Of a stretch of DNA of 64,000 bases, positions 52,091-64,000 are shown in pieces. The notes below the pieces were generated by a model. The model searched no databases and was not told where the DNA came from. It worked only from the letters and a program-made list of their open reading frames with translations. The stretch is from Trichobilharzia regenti. Its lineage: Eukaryota > Platyhelminthes > Trematoda > Strigeidida > Schistosomatidae. Each line of letters opens with the position of its first letter. Positions within the stretch are counted from its first letter, which is position 1. The stretch spans positions 18,281,379-18,345,378 of the forward strand of contig OX235263.1 of assembly GCA_944472135.2 (NCBI GenBank). Direction: 5' to 3'. A program made the position numbers and the translations under genes.

Positions 52091-53569
52091 CCAGTATGAA
52101 CATGCTTAGTTCACCCCCTATTATTGGAATGATTGACATTTTGTAAATAAGGATCCAACTTTACGAGAAACTGGGTAGTTTTACTTCTTGCATATATATT
52201 TATACCATTAGTTCTCCACCAATGGACTCAAAATTATCTTTCAGACAGCTGATGGTTGATTATTTCTGGACAGGCTTATCGTGATTTAAATAATCATACT
52301 TGTTTACAGTCAGACAAAGTTGTCGGAAAGTGAGCTCGCCTCGAAATGTAACAGTTTTAGATTAAATCTTCAGAGCAGTCAGTATTAATGCACTCCAGAG
52401 TATTCCCCACATAGAGTTATTTAGCTTCTCTGAGCTAAATGATTTTAAATCATCCTCTACACTATTTCATTATGGTACGATGTTAAATCTATCCTGCAAT
52501 AAAGTGCTTGATGATTTTGTTTGCAAATATATGACAGGAAAATCAAGTGATCCATTTTTCAATGGACTGGATTTATGTATTCTTATTCAGAAATTAGCAG
52601 TTTTCGTTACTCTTTCCAATTTTATTTACTTAGAGTGTCTGACAAATTGATGATGCGCAGTAGAACATTAAATTAAAAAAAGCAAACACTGTTTCAGTTT
52701 TTCTGAAATCAGAATCTACTTTGGAGCAGATCAGAAGAGTATGAAAATACAATTTGCTTAGTACTTATCTACTGAAATACCTACCATTTTGCGAAGCGAT
52801 GGATTTCGTGATCTGAAGTAATTAGCAAGAAGAAATATAATCTAAAGTTTTGATTAATTTACGTCTTTTCCCCCTTAATAATTTTGCTATTTGTTCTTAC
52901 TACAAAATCACACTTGATAATCAGACATAGAGAGAATTAGACAGTGAATTCTATTCCCATTCACTTTGATCCTTTTGAAGCTACATGTGTTACTGATTTT
53001 AATTGAAGCAGAAATATAACTCAGACGACTAATAATATTGCATGCGCAATTGTTTTGCTGAAATACGAATAGGATTCATTGACCATACGCTTTGTAGTTA
53101 TTATTAAACATCGCACTTTGATGAAAAGGGCTGAAACGTTTGCTGATCTTGTTAGCTTTTATGTTCAATTATTGAGATCTTATCATCATCATCATCAGTG
53201 ATAATTGCGTAATAAAGTAAAAATATCAGAGTTCAGATAAAAACAGGAGACGAAATAGTAACTATTTTCAAACAATGTTATGAAGTTTTACCGCCGAATA
53301 AAGTAAGATTTTCTATCTATGTACTATCTGATAAAGAATTTTCCATCTAATAATAGCTTCTGTGAAGGCTGGAGTAGTTAAGTGTCTAAAAAAACTGAGC
53401 AATAGCACCAAGTAGTACAAAAAAAGACCTAAACGATGAAATGAAATAGATAGAAGAATAGCTGGTTGGTGTTAAATAACTATCCTATGAGATTCATTAG
53501 GAAGATCAGAAAAGGTCTGAAGCAAAATAAAAATAATGGTGAAAATAATAATGATAACATAAAGAAGAA
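52091..53569. other. AT-rich flank, no assigned feature
   Basis: CCAG target duplication at 52091-52094. Contains ATCATCATCATCATC near 53183. No gene was recognised. Confidence 0.35.
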
Positions 53570-53700
53570 TACAAGGCATCTCCAGTTTCACCATATAAGG
53601 AGGGGACATCTGAGGCCCTACGTAGGATTATCAATAAAGCAGGAACTAGGGTGGCATTTAAACCTACAAACTCACTTAGGTAAGGACAAGCTTTGTAGGT
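53570..53700. repeat. Unclassified dispersed repeat, short copy
   Basis: Related to 20190-20800 (GGGACATCTGAGGCCCTACG and AAACCTACAAACTC). Confidence 0.4.
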
Positions 53701-54239
53701 TAAACGATCGATCTTATTGATCCGACTAGACAAATGATATAAATTACAAAATACCTTGCAGTGACTGTGAGTTAACTACTTAGGTCAAACTAGTAGGTCT
53801 GGGGTGGTTAGATTGTCGGAATATAAGAATCTAGCTAAGGTAAGAATGGTTGACCCCGAGAAGATACGTAATTTAGAAAAAATCTCAGCAATTGCACTAC
53901 ATGCATTAACACACAAGCATAAAATAGGGTGGGTGGGCCAGAGTAAAAATTCTAAGAAGTAATGCAGGTAGCTGAAGAGAAAGATTGATTACTGAATCCT
54001 GGTTCACCCAGTCTACACCTAGCACATGCAACAGAAATGACTCAATGCAAATACCAGAAATATGGAAGATATTATTACCACTAGTCAGTCAAATCAGAGG
54101 AGGATAATAAATAATCTTAAAATTTTATTTCAATTCACGTACATCACAACATTCTAACAAGTTACTTATTATGACTATAAGAACGTCTTATTTCCTATCT
54201 GATTGTATTTGAATAAAGCAAGAACAACATATATATATA
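53701..54239. other. No recognisable feature
   Basis: AT-rich. Ends in a short ATATATATATAT run before the RTE fragment. Confidence 0.35.
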
Positions 54240-54575
54240 TACTCTATAGTGAGTGATCTGGGATCTCTGGGAGCGAACCAATCAGGAACCGATTGTGAAA
54301 CAAATAGGCAGAAAGAAATGGAGATGGATTGGCCATACGCTGAGGAAACCATCAAGTGACATCACTAGACAAGCCCTCGAGTGGAACCCGAAAGGGAGGC
54401 GGCGAGTTGGTCGTCCAAGGGTGACTTGGAGGAGGTCATGTGAAGAGGAGATGAAAGCATGTGGGCAGACTTGGAGCAGGTTGAAAAAGTTGTCAGAAAA
54501 CCGAAGTCAATGGAGGTGCGCAGCTGAAGCCCTATGTTCCTCTAGGAACTAAAGGATACAATAATAATAATAATA
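54240..54575 (+). mobile_element. RTE/SR2-like LINE, C-terminal end and 3' tail (copy f)
   Basis: The single open frame 54253-54552 encodes IWDLWERTNQEPI, WRWIGHTLRKPSSDITRQAL, WNPKGRRRVGRPRVTWRRS and ALCSSRN, the intact C-terminus of the element. The 3' end is AAAGGATACAATAATAATAA. This is the best-preserved RTE 3' end here and a good reference for the tail. Confidence 0.8.
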
Positions 54576-54798
54576 GTGAGTGAATACTCCCTCTGAGATT
54601 TAAACATTTATGTTTATTTTTGTGAGGATGGACAAGCTTATTTGTTATCCGTGAAGTTGTGATCTATACATATACTGACATGATAGCCTTTTTAGACAGT
54701 TGTGATTCGTGTATTTATGGCTTAATTTTCTGAGGGATTGGTAAGCATAATATACCATGTATTTTGTCTAATAAAGGTTATTGCTTTCGTTGTCATTC
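54576..54798. other. No recognisable feature
   Basis: AT-rich spacer between an RTE end and a solo LTR. Confidence 0.35.
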
Positions 54799-55071
54799 TG
54801 TAACGACAGTTCCTTTTTTGAGGAAATCAAAAGATATTTATAGATTTTTATGTACATTATTATTAGCGTTATTGTTAGCAGAGAAGCAACGTCTTCTGAT
54901 TGGTCGTTTTCCTGTCGAAGGTTATTCTATCATCTCTTTGTTGCCGTTTCTTAGACAGTTCGGCGATATATCTCTGATTGGTTGTTGAGTTCCTCATGAC
55001 CCCGATTCGGGACGTAAACACTGACGTAAATTGTTGTCAACAATTTTGTCTTGCACACAGCTCTCACCACA
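54799..55071 (-). repeat. Solo LTR, Ty3/gypsy, diverged
   Basis: A 273-bp unit on the plus strand runs TGTAACGACAG to GCTCTCACCACA. CTTCTGATTGGTCG and CTCTGATTGGTTGTTG boxes lie in the same order as in the intact element's LTR. No matching 4-bp flanks are seen (ATTC and GTTG), so it may be part of a larger deletion. Confidence 0.65.
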
Positions 55072-55924
55072 GTTGTAGTCGTCGTTTTTCCACGTCTCCC
55101 TTTTGTGTCCGTCTTAAAGTGTGAGAGATAAATTCAAGTGATCAGTTGGTTCTTGCGGTGTGTGTTGTGGAGGCTCATTCTAGTCAAGTCAGACGACAAC
55201 CCCAACCCAGTAACTATCTGTCATAACAATTTCTACTGATCAGAAACATCCTAAAAAGAAGAAAAGGACTCTAGTTAAGTGAAGAAAAGCATAAAATTTG
55301 TCAGTTTAAAATATACTTCATTTATATTTGCATAGTTTCACCTATTAAGCTGTTAACCTTTAAACATAAATGACAATTTATTGACCCGTATTATTTAAAT
55401 ATAATTATTTGATGATAGTACCTTATCAACATTTATTCGTTTTGAATTACGACTGTTTAAATAAGACGCTGAATTCATATAATGCTTTATTTAAACACAA
55501 AACACAGTTCACTAATCACACTGAATACTCATATTTATTCATTCTCTTTTTGTTAAATACTTTGTTTCATATACTGTTTTGAAAAGCAACATTTTTTTTG
55601 CTGAACTTAACTTTTATTACAGATTGTTGAACACGAATAAATTAAACGTCATGTCTGAGTGAGTGAGATAACTTTTCTGAGTAAAGATAACGACATAGTA
55701 ACAGTTTATAACCTGAAAATCTCACTGAAAAAAGAAAGCATAGTAATCATTAATTATTTCGCTTTTAATTATTCCTAACTGCTTAATTTCATTTCAATAT
55801 TTAATTCACTTCGGAGATTCTCATTGATTGGTTGACTGGATCGAAGTTTTCAGCCGCTGTTGACAAACCTAGCTCCTTGTGCAAGATGCGTCGATGATGT
55901 CTGAGAATTGTTTAACTTGAATTA
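55072..55924. other. No recognisable feature
   Basis: AT-rich. The first ~150 bp could be leftover internal sequence of the LTR element, but I see no motif. Confidence 0.35.
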
Positions 55925-57075
55925 TTCTGGTGGCGTACCCCAATGTTTATCAACCTTATTCAACAGCTGTACGACAACGGCACATGTCAAGTGATCCACA
56001 ACGGAAATTTCAGCGAGGCGTTTACAGTGAACACGGGAGTCAGACAAGGGTGCTTATTATCACCAGTGATATTCCTAATTGTGGTGGACTGACTGGATTA
56101 TGCGTCAGACAGTGGGAAATGAGAAAACAAAGATATCTTGGACCGACCGACGTGAAGAACCTATAAGACCTGAATTTCGCGCGTGGATGATTTATGTTTG
56201 ATGCCACACAAAATCGAAGACTTACAAGCGAAAACCGACAAACTGGTCGAAGAAGCAGCTGGCGAAGACAGGACTCGAATTGAACATACACAAGACGGAA
56301 GTTATGAAAATAACCAACCAACCAACAACAACAGAAGCATCAACATCCAGCGCCAATCACCATCAACGGGAGAGATTTGAAAGAGGTTACTTCATTCACT
56401 CCCTATCTAGGGAGCATTGTCTCAACTACAGCCAGTTGGAACGGACGAGGATGTCAAATCGAGCGAGATTGGGGGAGGCGCGAAACACACACATTCATCA
56501 ACCTGAAATCAATCTGAATATCTTCGTCACTCAGCATCAACAACAAAATTCTGTCGGATTTTCAATACAAACGTCAAGTCGGTCAGTTCTTCTATACAGA
56601 ACGGATCAGAAGGCTGGTGGGCGGGTCACAAAGAATATTTCCAGTAGCCTGTTGCAGACCTACCTTTATCAACAACAACTGTTTTCGCTGGATCTATACT
56701 GAAGATCAGATGGCTGGGCTGGAAAGAATCACCAACAAGAAACTATGGGCAGTAACAAACAGAACAAGAACCAGCCAATCGCCCAACAAATATGCAGGAG
56801 AAAGTGGAGATGGATTGGACACTCGCTGAGGAGACCGTTGTGTGACATCGCGCGCACGTCAGGCCATTGCTCGAGTGGAGCCAGGCCGAAAGGAAAGCGG
56901 TGAGTAGGATGTCACTGAAAGGGTGACATGAAGGAGATCGTGTGTGTGAAGAAGAGTTGAAACAGTATAGACTAACATGGATGCAGGTGAAAAGCACAGC
57001 ATAAGACAGAAGCAAGTGGAGACGTGCAGTTGAAGCCCTATGTTCCACTAGGAACCGAAGGGAACAATAAAATAG
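55925..57075 (+). mobile_element. RTE/SR2-like LINE 3' half (copy g)
   Basis: Frames shift repeatedly but the order is kept: VNTGVRQGCLLSPVIFLIVV-like text (56030-56090), LNFARG/DDLCLMPHKIEDLQ (56170-56240), ERFERGYFI-type text (56370), LLYRTDQK, KWRWIGHSL-like text (56800-56830) and the end CCCTATGTTCC, GGAACCGAAGGGAACAATAA. Closest in length and sequence to copy a. Confidence 0.8.
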
Positions 57076-57099
57076 TTATTGATAAAATACAAAGAATCT

Positions 57100-57270
57100 T
57101 GGTACAAGAGGTGGCTCTCGTGGTCCAAGTGGTATAGTGAATGAAACGATGGGTACTGGGCTAGATCCCCAGTGGGACCACTATCACTTACTGGGATTGC
57201 AGTTAAACTAGGCTGAAGAGTCTCAAATAGGACGAAATGAGCATCCTGGATTCTAATGCTAGTCACCATC
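57100..57270 (+). repeat. SM-alpha-like SINE with hammerhead, right after an RTE end
   Basis: Head TACAAGAGGTGGCTCTCGTGG, a mutated B-box region (GGGCTAGATCCCC), then a hammerhead at 57195-57245: CTAGG, core CTGAAGA (one change), GTCTC AAATA GGAC, GAAA, ATC cleavage triplet, CTGGATTC. It is truncated after CACCATCCACTG. Confidence 0.65.
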
Positions 57271-58124
57271 CACTGAATTGCATCGACATTTAAATATTCT
57301 AATTTTTTCATAATAAACACATGGTGCAAACTTGAGATACTGAAATTTTCGTTTATACTGTTGAATGCTACTGGTTACTGAATGTCCATACCAGCCAGTA
57401 CTGCGTGTTAATTTAATGGTCAGTGACAAAGCATACAGAGTCATGTTTATTGTTTCTTTTGAGATTCTTGAGAGCAAATGATTTGAGTAAAACAGAATTT
57501 GACAAACAATCATTAGAGTCAAATATTACCTGAATGGAATCGCTATAGAATATATGGGCGCTGATGTTACACAAATATTGTCCGTGGAACTAGCCTTATT
57601 AAAACTATTATTAAATAATTTCGAATAGTTGACATGTTACTTTTTTACTGACGATTATTAGCAAGACTTATTGGGGACCTAGATGCACATAGTGTTCTTT
57701 AGGCAGTTAGTATCAGACCATGTGATTAATCATAGCCTTGGAAATAATTTTGAATTTCACGGTATACTTTGTTACAACTGCTGGGAAAAAATTATCGTGA
57801 CGATAGCATTCTAGATATTTTCAAAAGACACGGTGAGTTATTGTTTATTATAGGGTACTAAATATGATTCCGATAATAATAATATAGTGCGTCCGCGTTT
57901 GCATATTCTAGGTTGTGCTAACGCTGTATGTGACAAAATATCAAACAACTTTGTGGCAAAAAGCAAAAGTAAAAACTTGAAAGGATGCATTGTTAACGAA
58001 ATCATATTTCAAAGAGCTCGAGGCGAACGTGATTGACCAAAATCGCGTTATACATATATATATATATATAACAAAAAACAGTGTTCAATAATACAACGGG
58101 AAATTTAGACAGGCGTATATAAAA
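57271..58124. other. No recognisable feature
   Basis: AT-rich with (TA)n near 58052-58070. Confidence 0.35.
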
Positions 58125-59035
58125 TTAGAAGCATGCATAAAATTGACCCACACAAAATACTCAGAGGATCTGGACCTCGCCGATGATATATGACTGATTT
58201 CCCACAAACTGGGAGATATGCAATTGAAAATCAACAAGTTGGTGGAAGAAGCATCAAAGATAGGCCTGCATTCAGGTGAACAAAGAGAAAACAGAGGTGA
58301 TGAAGATTCTTGGCCAACAGTAACAGGAACAACAGCAACAATCAGCAAAAATGGGATAAATCTGAAAGAAGCAACATCCCCTACATACTTACCTACCTAC
58401 CTGGGAAGCGTCGTCTCAACTACAGGTGGACGGAACTGGTGTGGATATTATTGTGAGGATCAGAAAAGTAAGGCAAGCTTCCATTACTCTGAAGTCTGTG
58501 TGGAGATGAACAGCACTCAGAAGGAAAGTGAAAATGAGATCCGGATTTTCAAGTGCCATATGAAGTCGGTGCTACTTACTATACGAATCGGAGACTTGGC
58601 GACTCCTGACGAAGGCCACTTCGAACAAACTACAGACCTTTATCAACAACTGTCTTCGCTCAATACCCAAGATCAGATGGCCAGCCAGGAGAGATCGGCA
58701 ACAGGGAGGGATCTCAGGGAGCAAAGGAACCAACCCAGCAGGAACCAATCGTGCAACAAGAGGGTGTACAGGAAGAAATGGAGGTGGATTGGCCATACTC
58801 TGAGAAAACACACCATCAAATGACATCACATACCAGACCATCACTTGAGTGGCACCCGACTGAATGGGGAGTGGTTTGTGGTCGTCAGTGTGACGGTGGG
58901 GTGACATGAAAGAGGTCATGTGAAGAGGAGACTTGGAGCCAGGTGAGTGTGTTGGCAGAGAACTGAACGCAACGGAAACGTGTGGCTGAAGCCTTATGTT
59001 CCTCTAGGAACTAAAGGAAAAAATAACATAACAAT
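58125..59035 (+). mobile_element. RTE/SR2-like LINE fragment (copy h)
   Basis: It starts at the catalytic region (DLDLADDI followed by a TGA, near 58190) and continues QLKINKLVEEASKIGL (58218 on), YLGSVVSTTGG and KWRWIGHTLRK (58770). It ends CTCTAGGAACTAAAGGAAAA. Highly similar to copy i over about 58140-58950, including the same TGA. Confidence 0.75.
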
Positions 59036-59589
59036 AATGTAAAATTAGTTTCTGTAAACGTACAATATGCTACATGAAATAGTTTTATAGGCGTAGAGTT
59101 AAAGTATGATTCAGTGTTCGCTTCCCCTTTGCCACTTTATCATTTCACCTAATGGAGGTAGCGATTAGCGTGAGTATTGACCTCCACTGGCGACAGTGAT
59201 TAAATCTTCATCTCTAGAATTAAAAAGGTACTAATAAACTGGGTTATAAAACAATTTATAAATGTTACCACCAACCAAATTTATTTAAGAAGTTATTGAA
59301 TTCAATTCATAAGTGATATCTACAGATGTATAAAAAATTGTACATACAGGAATGCATAAAATTTCAAGATTTCTTGTGCCAAAATTACCTAAATTCATTT
59401 TAAAACTCTTTGTCTACTTATTATAGTGTTGACAATCTCTGATCATACTTACCTACAAAGTTCGAGACTTCTTGCTACGATCAGAATGGTCTATGATTCT
59501 CAGTTGACTGTTTGTGCATTGAATGAAAGTAGAGACAAGTAAAATATTATCAAAACTAAGTGTTATTATAACGAAATCGTTTTTTTCAA
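59036..59589. other. No recognisable feature
   Basis: AT-rich spacer. Confidence 0.35.
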
Positions 59590-60055
59590 TGGTTCTCCTA
59601 CTGATAGTGATCCATGGTAAAACTCAAAACAAATCAAATCCCTACAGACTAACATACTTGAAAATTATTCCGATACTCACCAGTTACTGGTTAAATGATG
59701 AAGTTACTGAAGTTCTAGTGAGAAGTTATGACCAGTACGTTTCACCCTATCGAAAATGAGGACAAATACTCGCGAATGACATTGACTGGTGGTCGCGCTA
59801 AAATCTCTTTTTGTTTGAAGTCACAAGTCATGGTCTTTTGGATTGAATTCTCGTGGCTGAAAGTCCTACGAGCATGAATTGTGAGCGGAAGATCCTGGGT
59901 TCGAATCCTGGTGCTGTAATCATGTTGACGAAACTAGATCGAAGCGACTGTCTAGTACTATCTGGCTTTTGTTGGTTTTTTCTTTAAATGATATTACTCC
60001 TCGGGCAAATTTGAAACAAATCAAATTTTTACAGAATAACTTCGGAAAAATTATA
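59590..60055 (+). repeat. SINE-B fragments (tail, then tRNA-like head to tail)
   Basis: A tail fragment (CCTACTGATAGTGATCCATGG, CAAATCAAATCCC; 59595-59645) is followed by a longer copy from about 59830. That copy has tRNA-like CGGAAGATCCTGGGTTCGAAT (B-box), degenerate hammerhead (GACGAAAC near 59929, CTAGTACTATCTGG), and tail TGAAACAAATCAAA (60012). A 22803-23090-like linker also recurs at 59700-59800. Confidence 0.55.
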
Positions 60056-61365
60056 TTCTTAAACTTCGACCAGAACAGGCTGGATTCAGGAGAAACAAGT
60101 CATGCATCGATCAAATCGCAGCACAACGGATCATCATTGAATAGAGTTTAGAATGATAGTCAGCTCTCTATCTCAACTTTATAGATTTTGAAAAGACCTT
60201 CAACAATGTCGATTGAGAGGTGATTTAGAAACTAATTCGCTACTACCAAGGAGTGCCGCCAAATATTATACGTCTCATCCAACAGCTGTACGACAGTGCT
60301 GCATGCAAAGTAATTCACAGTGGGAAACTCACGGAATCCTTCGAAGTGAAGACGGGAGTAAGGCAAGACTGGCTGGCTGTCTGCCTACTATTTCCAATGA
60401 TTTTCCTGACTGCGGTAGACTGTTAAGTGCGACAGACAGTGGGAAACGACGACACAGGTATAAAATGAACCCACACAAAAACTTTGAGGATCTGGACCTC
60501 GCCGATGATATATGACTGATTTCCCACAAACTGGGAGATATGCAATTGAAAATCAACAAGTTGGTGGAAGAAGCATCAAAGATAGGCCTGCATTCAGGTG
60601 AACAAAGAGAAAACAGAGGTGATGAAGATTCTTGGCCAACAGTAACAGGAACAACAGCAACAATCAGTAAAAATGGGATAAATCTGAAAGAAGTAACCTC
60701 CTTTACCTACCCACCTACCTACCTGGGAAGCAACGTCTCAACTACAGGCGGATGAAACTGAAGGGGATATCAAAGCGAAGATAGGGAAAGCAAGACAAGC
60801 TTTCATTACTCTCAAGTCAACAGCACTCAGCATGAAAACGAAAATGAGATCCGGATTTCCAACTCCAATATGAAGTCAGTGCTACTTACTATGCGGATCA
60901 GAGACTTGGCACCGCGTGACGAAGGGCACTTCGAACAAACTATAAATCTTCATTAATAGTTGTCTTCGTTCAATACTGCTCAAGATCAGATGGCCGGCCA
61001 GAAGAGATCGGTAATGGAGAGGGGTCTGTGGGAGTGAACAAACCCAGCAGTAACAACTTGTGCAGCAGGAGGGTGTGCAGGAAGAAATGGAGGTTGATTG
61101 GCCATACTCTGAGAAAACACACCACCAACTGATATCACACGCCAGGCCATCATTCGAGTGGCGCCTGACTTACTGTGAAGTGATATGTTGGTTGTCAGTG
61201 AGAGGGTGAGGTGATATGGAGGAGGTCGTGAGAAGAGAAGATGAAAGCATATGGGCAGATGTGGAGCCAAGTGAATGTTTTTGGCAGAGAACCGAACGGA
61301 ATAGGGAGGTGTGGCTGAAGCCCTGTGTTGCTCTAGGAACCAAAGGAGACAATACTAATAAACAG
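60056..61365 (+). mobile_element. RTE/SR2-like LINE, longest fragment (copy i)
   Basis: It begins in RT with DQNRLDSGETSH (60070), passes FIDFEKTFNN-like text (60180), AVRQCCMQSNSQWE (60300), the DLDLADDI-TGA block (60500), QLKINKLVEEASK (60540), and ends at CCCTGTGTTGCTCTAGG and ACAATACTAATAAAC. Many stops. It sits 2.3 kb downstream of its near-duplicate, copy h, in the same orientation. Confidence 0.75.
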
Positions 61366-62249
61366 GATTGTCAATATATAATTTTATAATGCTGAAGATT
61401 TCACGAAGTTTTCACACTGTTTTTGTTTTACTCCAGGTATATTATCAATCATTTACTCAGCTGTCTGTATGACACATGAACACGCAATTTAACTGTATGT
61501 ATATATAACATGTTTACATTTATTTACTTTGTTGAATATGAAGATATTTTTCTTTAAAAGTAATGTCTTCTGAATTAAATAAAGATGTCTTTACTAATGA
61601 ATTGCCATGTAGATATGTTTTAGTCTGATTACATTTTCTACCCTTAAAATTATTTGTATTGTAATTTTATGCTGAAATGAGTCGTGGACTGAGTTAAAAT
61701 GCAGGTGTATGGAGGTAGGTTTGGAAAATGACTTAAATCAGGGTAGTACTGGAAACATATTAGTACCATCTTAATGATGTAAAAAGGTGATTTTTTGAAA
61801 TTTTACAAAAGTTATGGAAAATGACGGTATTTGAGGAGGAATAACAGCCGCACAAATTATTGATACTAAGAATCTGAAGTTGAATTATAATAGTGAACAT
61901 CCATTTCCAAACAGTTCAGAAAAAATATTTATTTAATCATTGAAACATGGAACTGTTAAGAGGAGTTCAACAGGAGGAACCATCTCTAGGTCTTAGATTC
62001 TTCACAAAACAATCAGACATTCAGAAGGTTCAATCCAAGGTTCATTTTAAAAACCTGATATATTGGAATTATGATCCGGTGCCAACATCTGAATAGAAGC
62101 TATAACAATTCAAACCAACAGTCCTTGACAGTTATAACAAGTTTATAAATACCAAACAAAAGGGAGGGGCTATACTAATTAAGAAATATTATAAAGTCTT
62201 CAATTATTGGTTTTTCAAGGATTTTGTTTGATTGGATGAAGGATTTCAT
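61366..62249. other. No recognisable feature
   Basis: AT-rich, no gene or repeat assigned. Confidence 0.35.
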
Positions 62250-62420
62250 CATGATTTGGCATCAGTTAGAGAAACACTGCAAACCCTGGGAGTATTGGGT
62301 GGCTGTTTCATCCTAGTTTGGGACTCTTCAGCAACATCCACCCACCGAATTTCGAACCCAGGGCGTTCTGGTTACAAGGCGAGCTCTTAGACCATTAAAC
62401 AACTGGGGACCGATCCAATC
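62250..62420 (-). repeat. SINE-B, minus strand
   Basis: tRNA-like CCAGAACGCCCTGGGTTCGAA (62368-62348), core CTGAAGA, stem II GTCCC/GGAT, GAAAC, then CCCAATACTCCCAGG, and tail CTCTAACTGATGCCAAATC. Confidence 0.6.
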
Positions 62421-62489
62421 ATCCGTATAAAGCTGAAAAAATTGACGATCATTGAAGTGATCATGTTGATAAACCTTGATAAAGGTGTG

Positions 62490-63890
62490 GGATTCGTAAT
62501 CATGAATCGTGAGGATTATATAAGAAAAGTACTAACCATCCTGTCTGACAAATTCAAATTTACAAAACTGGTCAGTGGAGAGAACATGACGGGAAATAAA
62601 CTGAACAAAAACTAACGGACATCATCGGAAAACTAAAGACTGAGTCATTCATTGACGCAAAATTCTTCGAGTCCCTGAATCCATCTGGCTAAAGTAAAGC
62701 CCCAGTCTATAGACTGGCTAAAGTATGCCAAAAAGGCGCACATCTTCTACCTATTCCCGAAATGACGAGTTCACTTTATCATCGCATTGCCCAGTCGTTA
62801 GTATACCTACTAGAAGCAATCAGAAGGTAAGTTACCTGACACTAGCCACAAGATTCCCTACACTTTTTCAGTTCTATTGAAAATGTCAGCGTTTCTAATT
62901 AAACTATGTTCTCATTAGATGTGGTATAATTATTTACAGACGTCCCACTAACTGAAACAATATGCTACACATGAGAACATTTCAAGGAACTCCCGTTGGA
63001 ATGCATTCTAAATGTTCATATATTTTTAATAATGAAATATACAAACAAAAGAATGGTATAGCTGAAAACTCACCACTAGCCCTTTGCCTGCATACTTTTC
63101 ATGTCGAAACTGGAAAATACACACCTACAAGTGATACGTGGACGATAATTTCAGTATCTCCGATAACGAAGACATCTTGTATTTTTCGATAACTGCCACC
63201 CTGCAATCTAGTTCACATTAGCGAAGGAGTCTAACTAAACAGTACCTTTTCTGGATGTTTAACTAACAAGACATGAAGAAGACAGAACATTGAAAAGATT
63301 CAACCACAGATAGTCGATGTAGAATGGATAATTCATAAATATCCATAGATGGGTGCTTCTATATACAACATGAGACCTGATCCGTTCATTGAGCCGTAGA
63401 GTTTGTAACATTTCCGGCCGTGACACTGTATTAGAGGAGGTGAACACTCTGAAGAGAATTCTGTTCAAAATGGATGTCCCCAAACAAAATTCATGTAGCC
63501 TATAACACTAAAACCGCCCACATTTTCCTTTCGTAAAAGACTTCTGTTTCTGAATCTTTAACAGGGACTAATCGACAGAAATGCCGAGAAAACACTTGTT
63601 CCGTCCACTGAAGACTGAGCTTCGACTATTTTTCTCTACAAAGTCAATGATTCGAATGAATGTGAAGGATAACGCACCACTACTGACCTCACCAGTGTAT
63701 ATTTATCAATGTGTCTGCACTTGTGGAGACAGATATGTTGGCTTTACTCAACATTTGTTATCTAAATGTATCATCGAACACCTAATCTCATGGCTTTATA
63801 AAGGAGAAAAAAGATCCTTCCATGGCTCTATCCTGGAACACCATATTTACACTCGACATCCATCGTACTCGCAAACCTAACTCGTAGTCA
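62490..63890 (+). mobile_element. Penelope-like element copy 3, RT to GIY-YIG, decayed
   Basis: RT blocks in shifting frames: YRLAKVCQKGAHLLPIPEM (62712-62770), then FSLDVV and LFTDVPLTETI (62910-62960), SYIFNNEIYKQKNG then ENSPLAL (63017-63085), and a YxDD-like remnant near 63130. RT-to-endonuclease linker sequence runs 63250-63560. The endonuclease frame 63581-63880 has VYIYQCVCTCGDRYVGFTQH, where the usual YIG reads YVG. This is a different PLE lineage from copies 1 and 2, judged by the endonuclease sequence. Confidence 0.7.
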
Positions 63891-64000
63891 ATTACAGAAT
63901 GCACGGGAATCTTGCTAAAGCTATGACAATTTACATGTTAAGTCCTGAATTTTACATACAGAAGAAATTTGTTCAGTCACTAAACCTAGAATGAACCTGA

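Noticed and set aside
53095..53140. Hammerhead-like string (TTTGATGA ... GAAACGTTTG)
   Set aside because: The core has TTGATGA and GAAAC, but the segment between them cannot form a real stem II, and I found no stem I partner.

Overview
The window looks like a piece of a blood-fluke (Schistosoma-type trematode) nuclear genome. The AT-rich sequence has short exons spaced by kilobases of intron. It is packed with repeat classes known from schistosomes: tRNA-headed SINEs carrying hammerhead ribozymes (SM-alpha type), RTE/SR2-like and other non-LTR elements, Penelope-like elements (PLEs) with a GIY-YIG endonuclease, and Ty3/gypsy elements of the CsRn1/Boudicca kind. No bacterial-style operons, CRISPR arrays or rRNA genes are present. 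The species cannot be fixed from the sequence alone.

Host genes, all on the minus strand, lie in the first 25.5 kb. TMEM126-like (mitochondrial inner-membrane protein; exons 25479-25030 and 22434-22144) has a phase-matched splice junction, and its 2.6-kb intron holds a PLE. An ADAT3-like subunit of the tRNA A34 deaminase has exons 8703-8393, 5805-5446 and 398-22; one small exon is missing from my model. Two further exon-like blocks (15310-15099 and 10391-10177) are of unknown identity. The introns are mosaics of SINE and LINE fragments.

At 29796-43786 is the most striking object: a head-to-tail array of five near-identical 2.73-2.74-kb units separated by six copies of one ~299-bp LTR-like sequence. 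Each unit is the same internally deleted CsRn1-like element (gag lacking its zinc-knuckle end, protease with a shared in-frame stop, RT, then a direct jump to the pol C-terminus; RNase H and integrase are missing). Differences are few and lie mostly at the array edges.

At 47569-52090 is a compact, apparently young Ty3/gypsy element (minus strand) with identical 342-bp LTRs, a 4-bp CCAG target duplication, a polypurine tract and all domains. Its coding region is broken only by four single-base frame slips, all in one direction. Diverged solo LTRs of what appears to be the same superfamily lie at 10417, 16866 and 54799.

From 53.5 kb to the end, RTE-like 3' fragments dominate (54.2, 55.9, 58.1, 60.1 kb; two share the same nonsense codon), with SINE pieces and a decayed PLE at 62.5-63.9 kb.

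The repeats are linked. A tRNA-Gly-like SINE shares its 3' tail with the RTE element, a standard sign of LINE-driven mobilisation. Hammerhead motifs occur in three separate contexts: the SM-alpha-like SINE, a second tRNA-headed SINE, and a PLE-like inverted repeat. I consider the second hammerhead SINE family, the tail-to-head junctions of the SM-alpha-like copies, and the LTR array the best candidates for something under-described.
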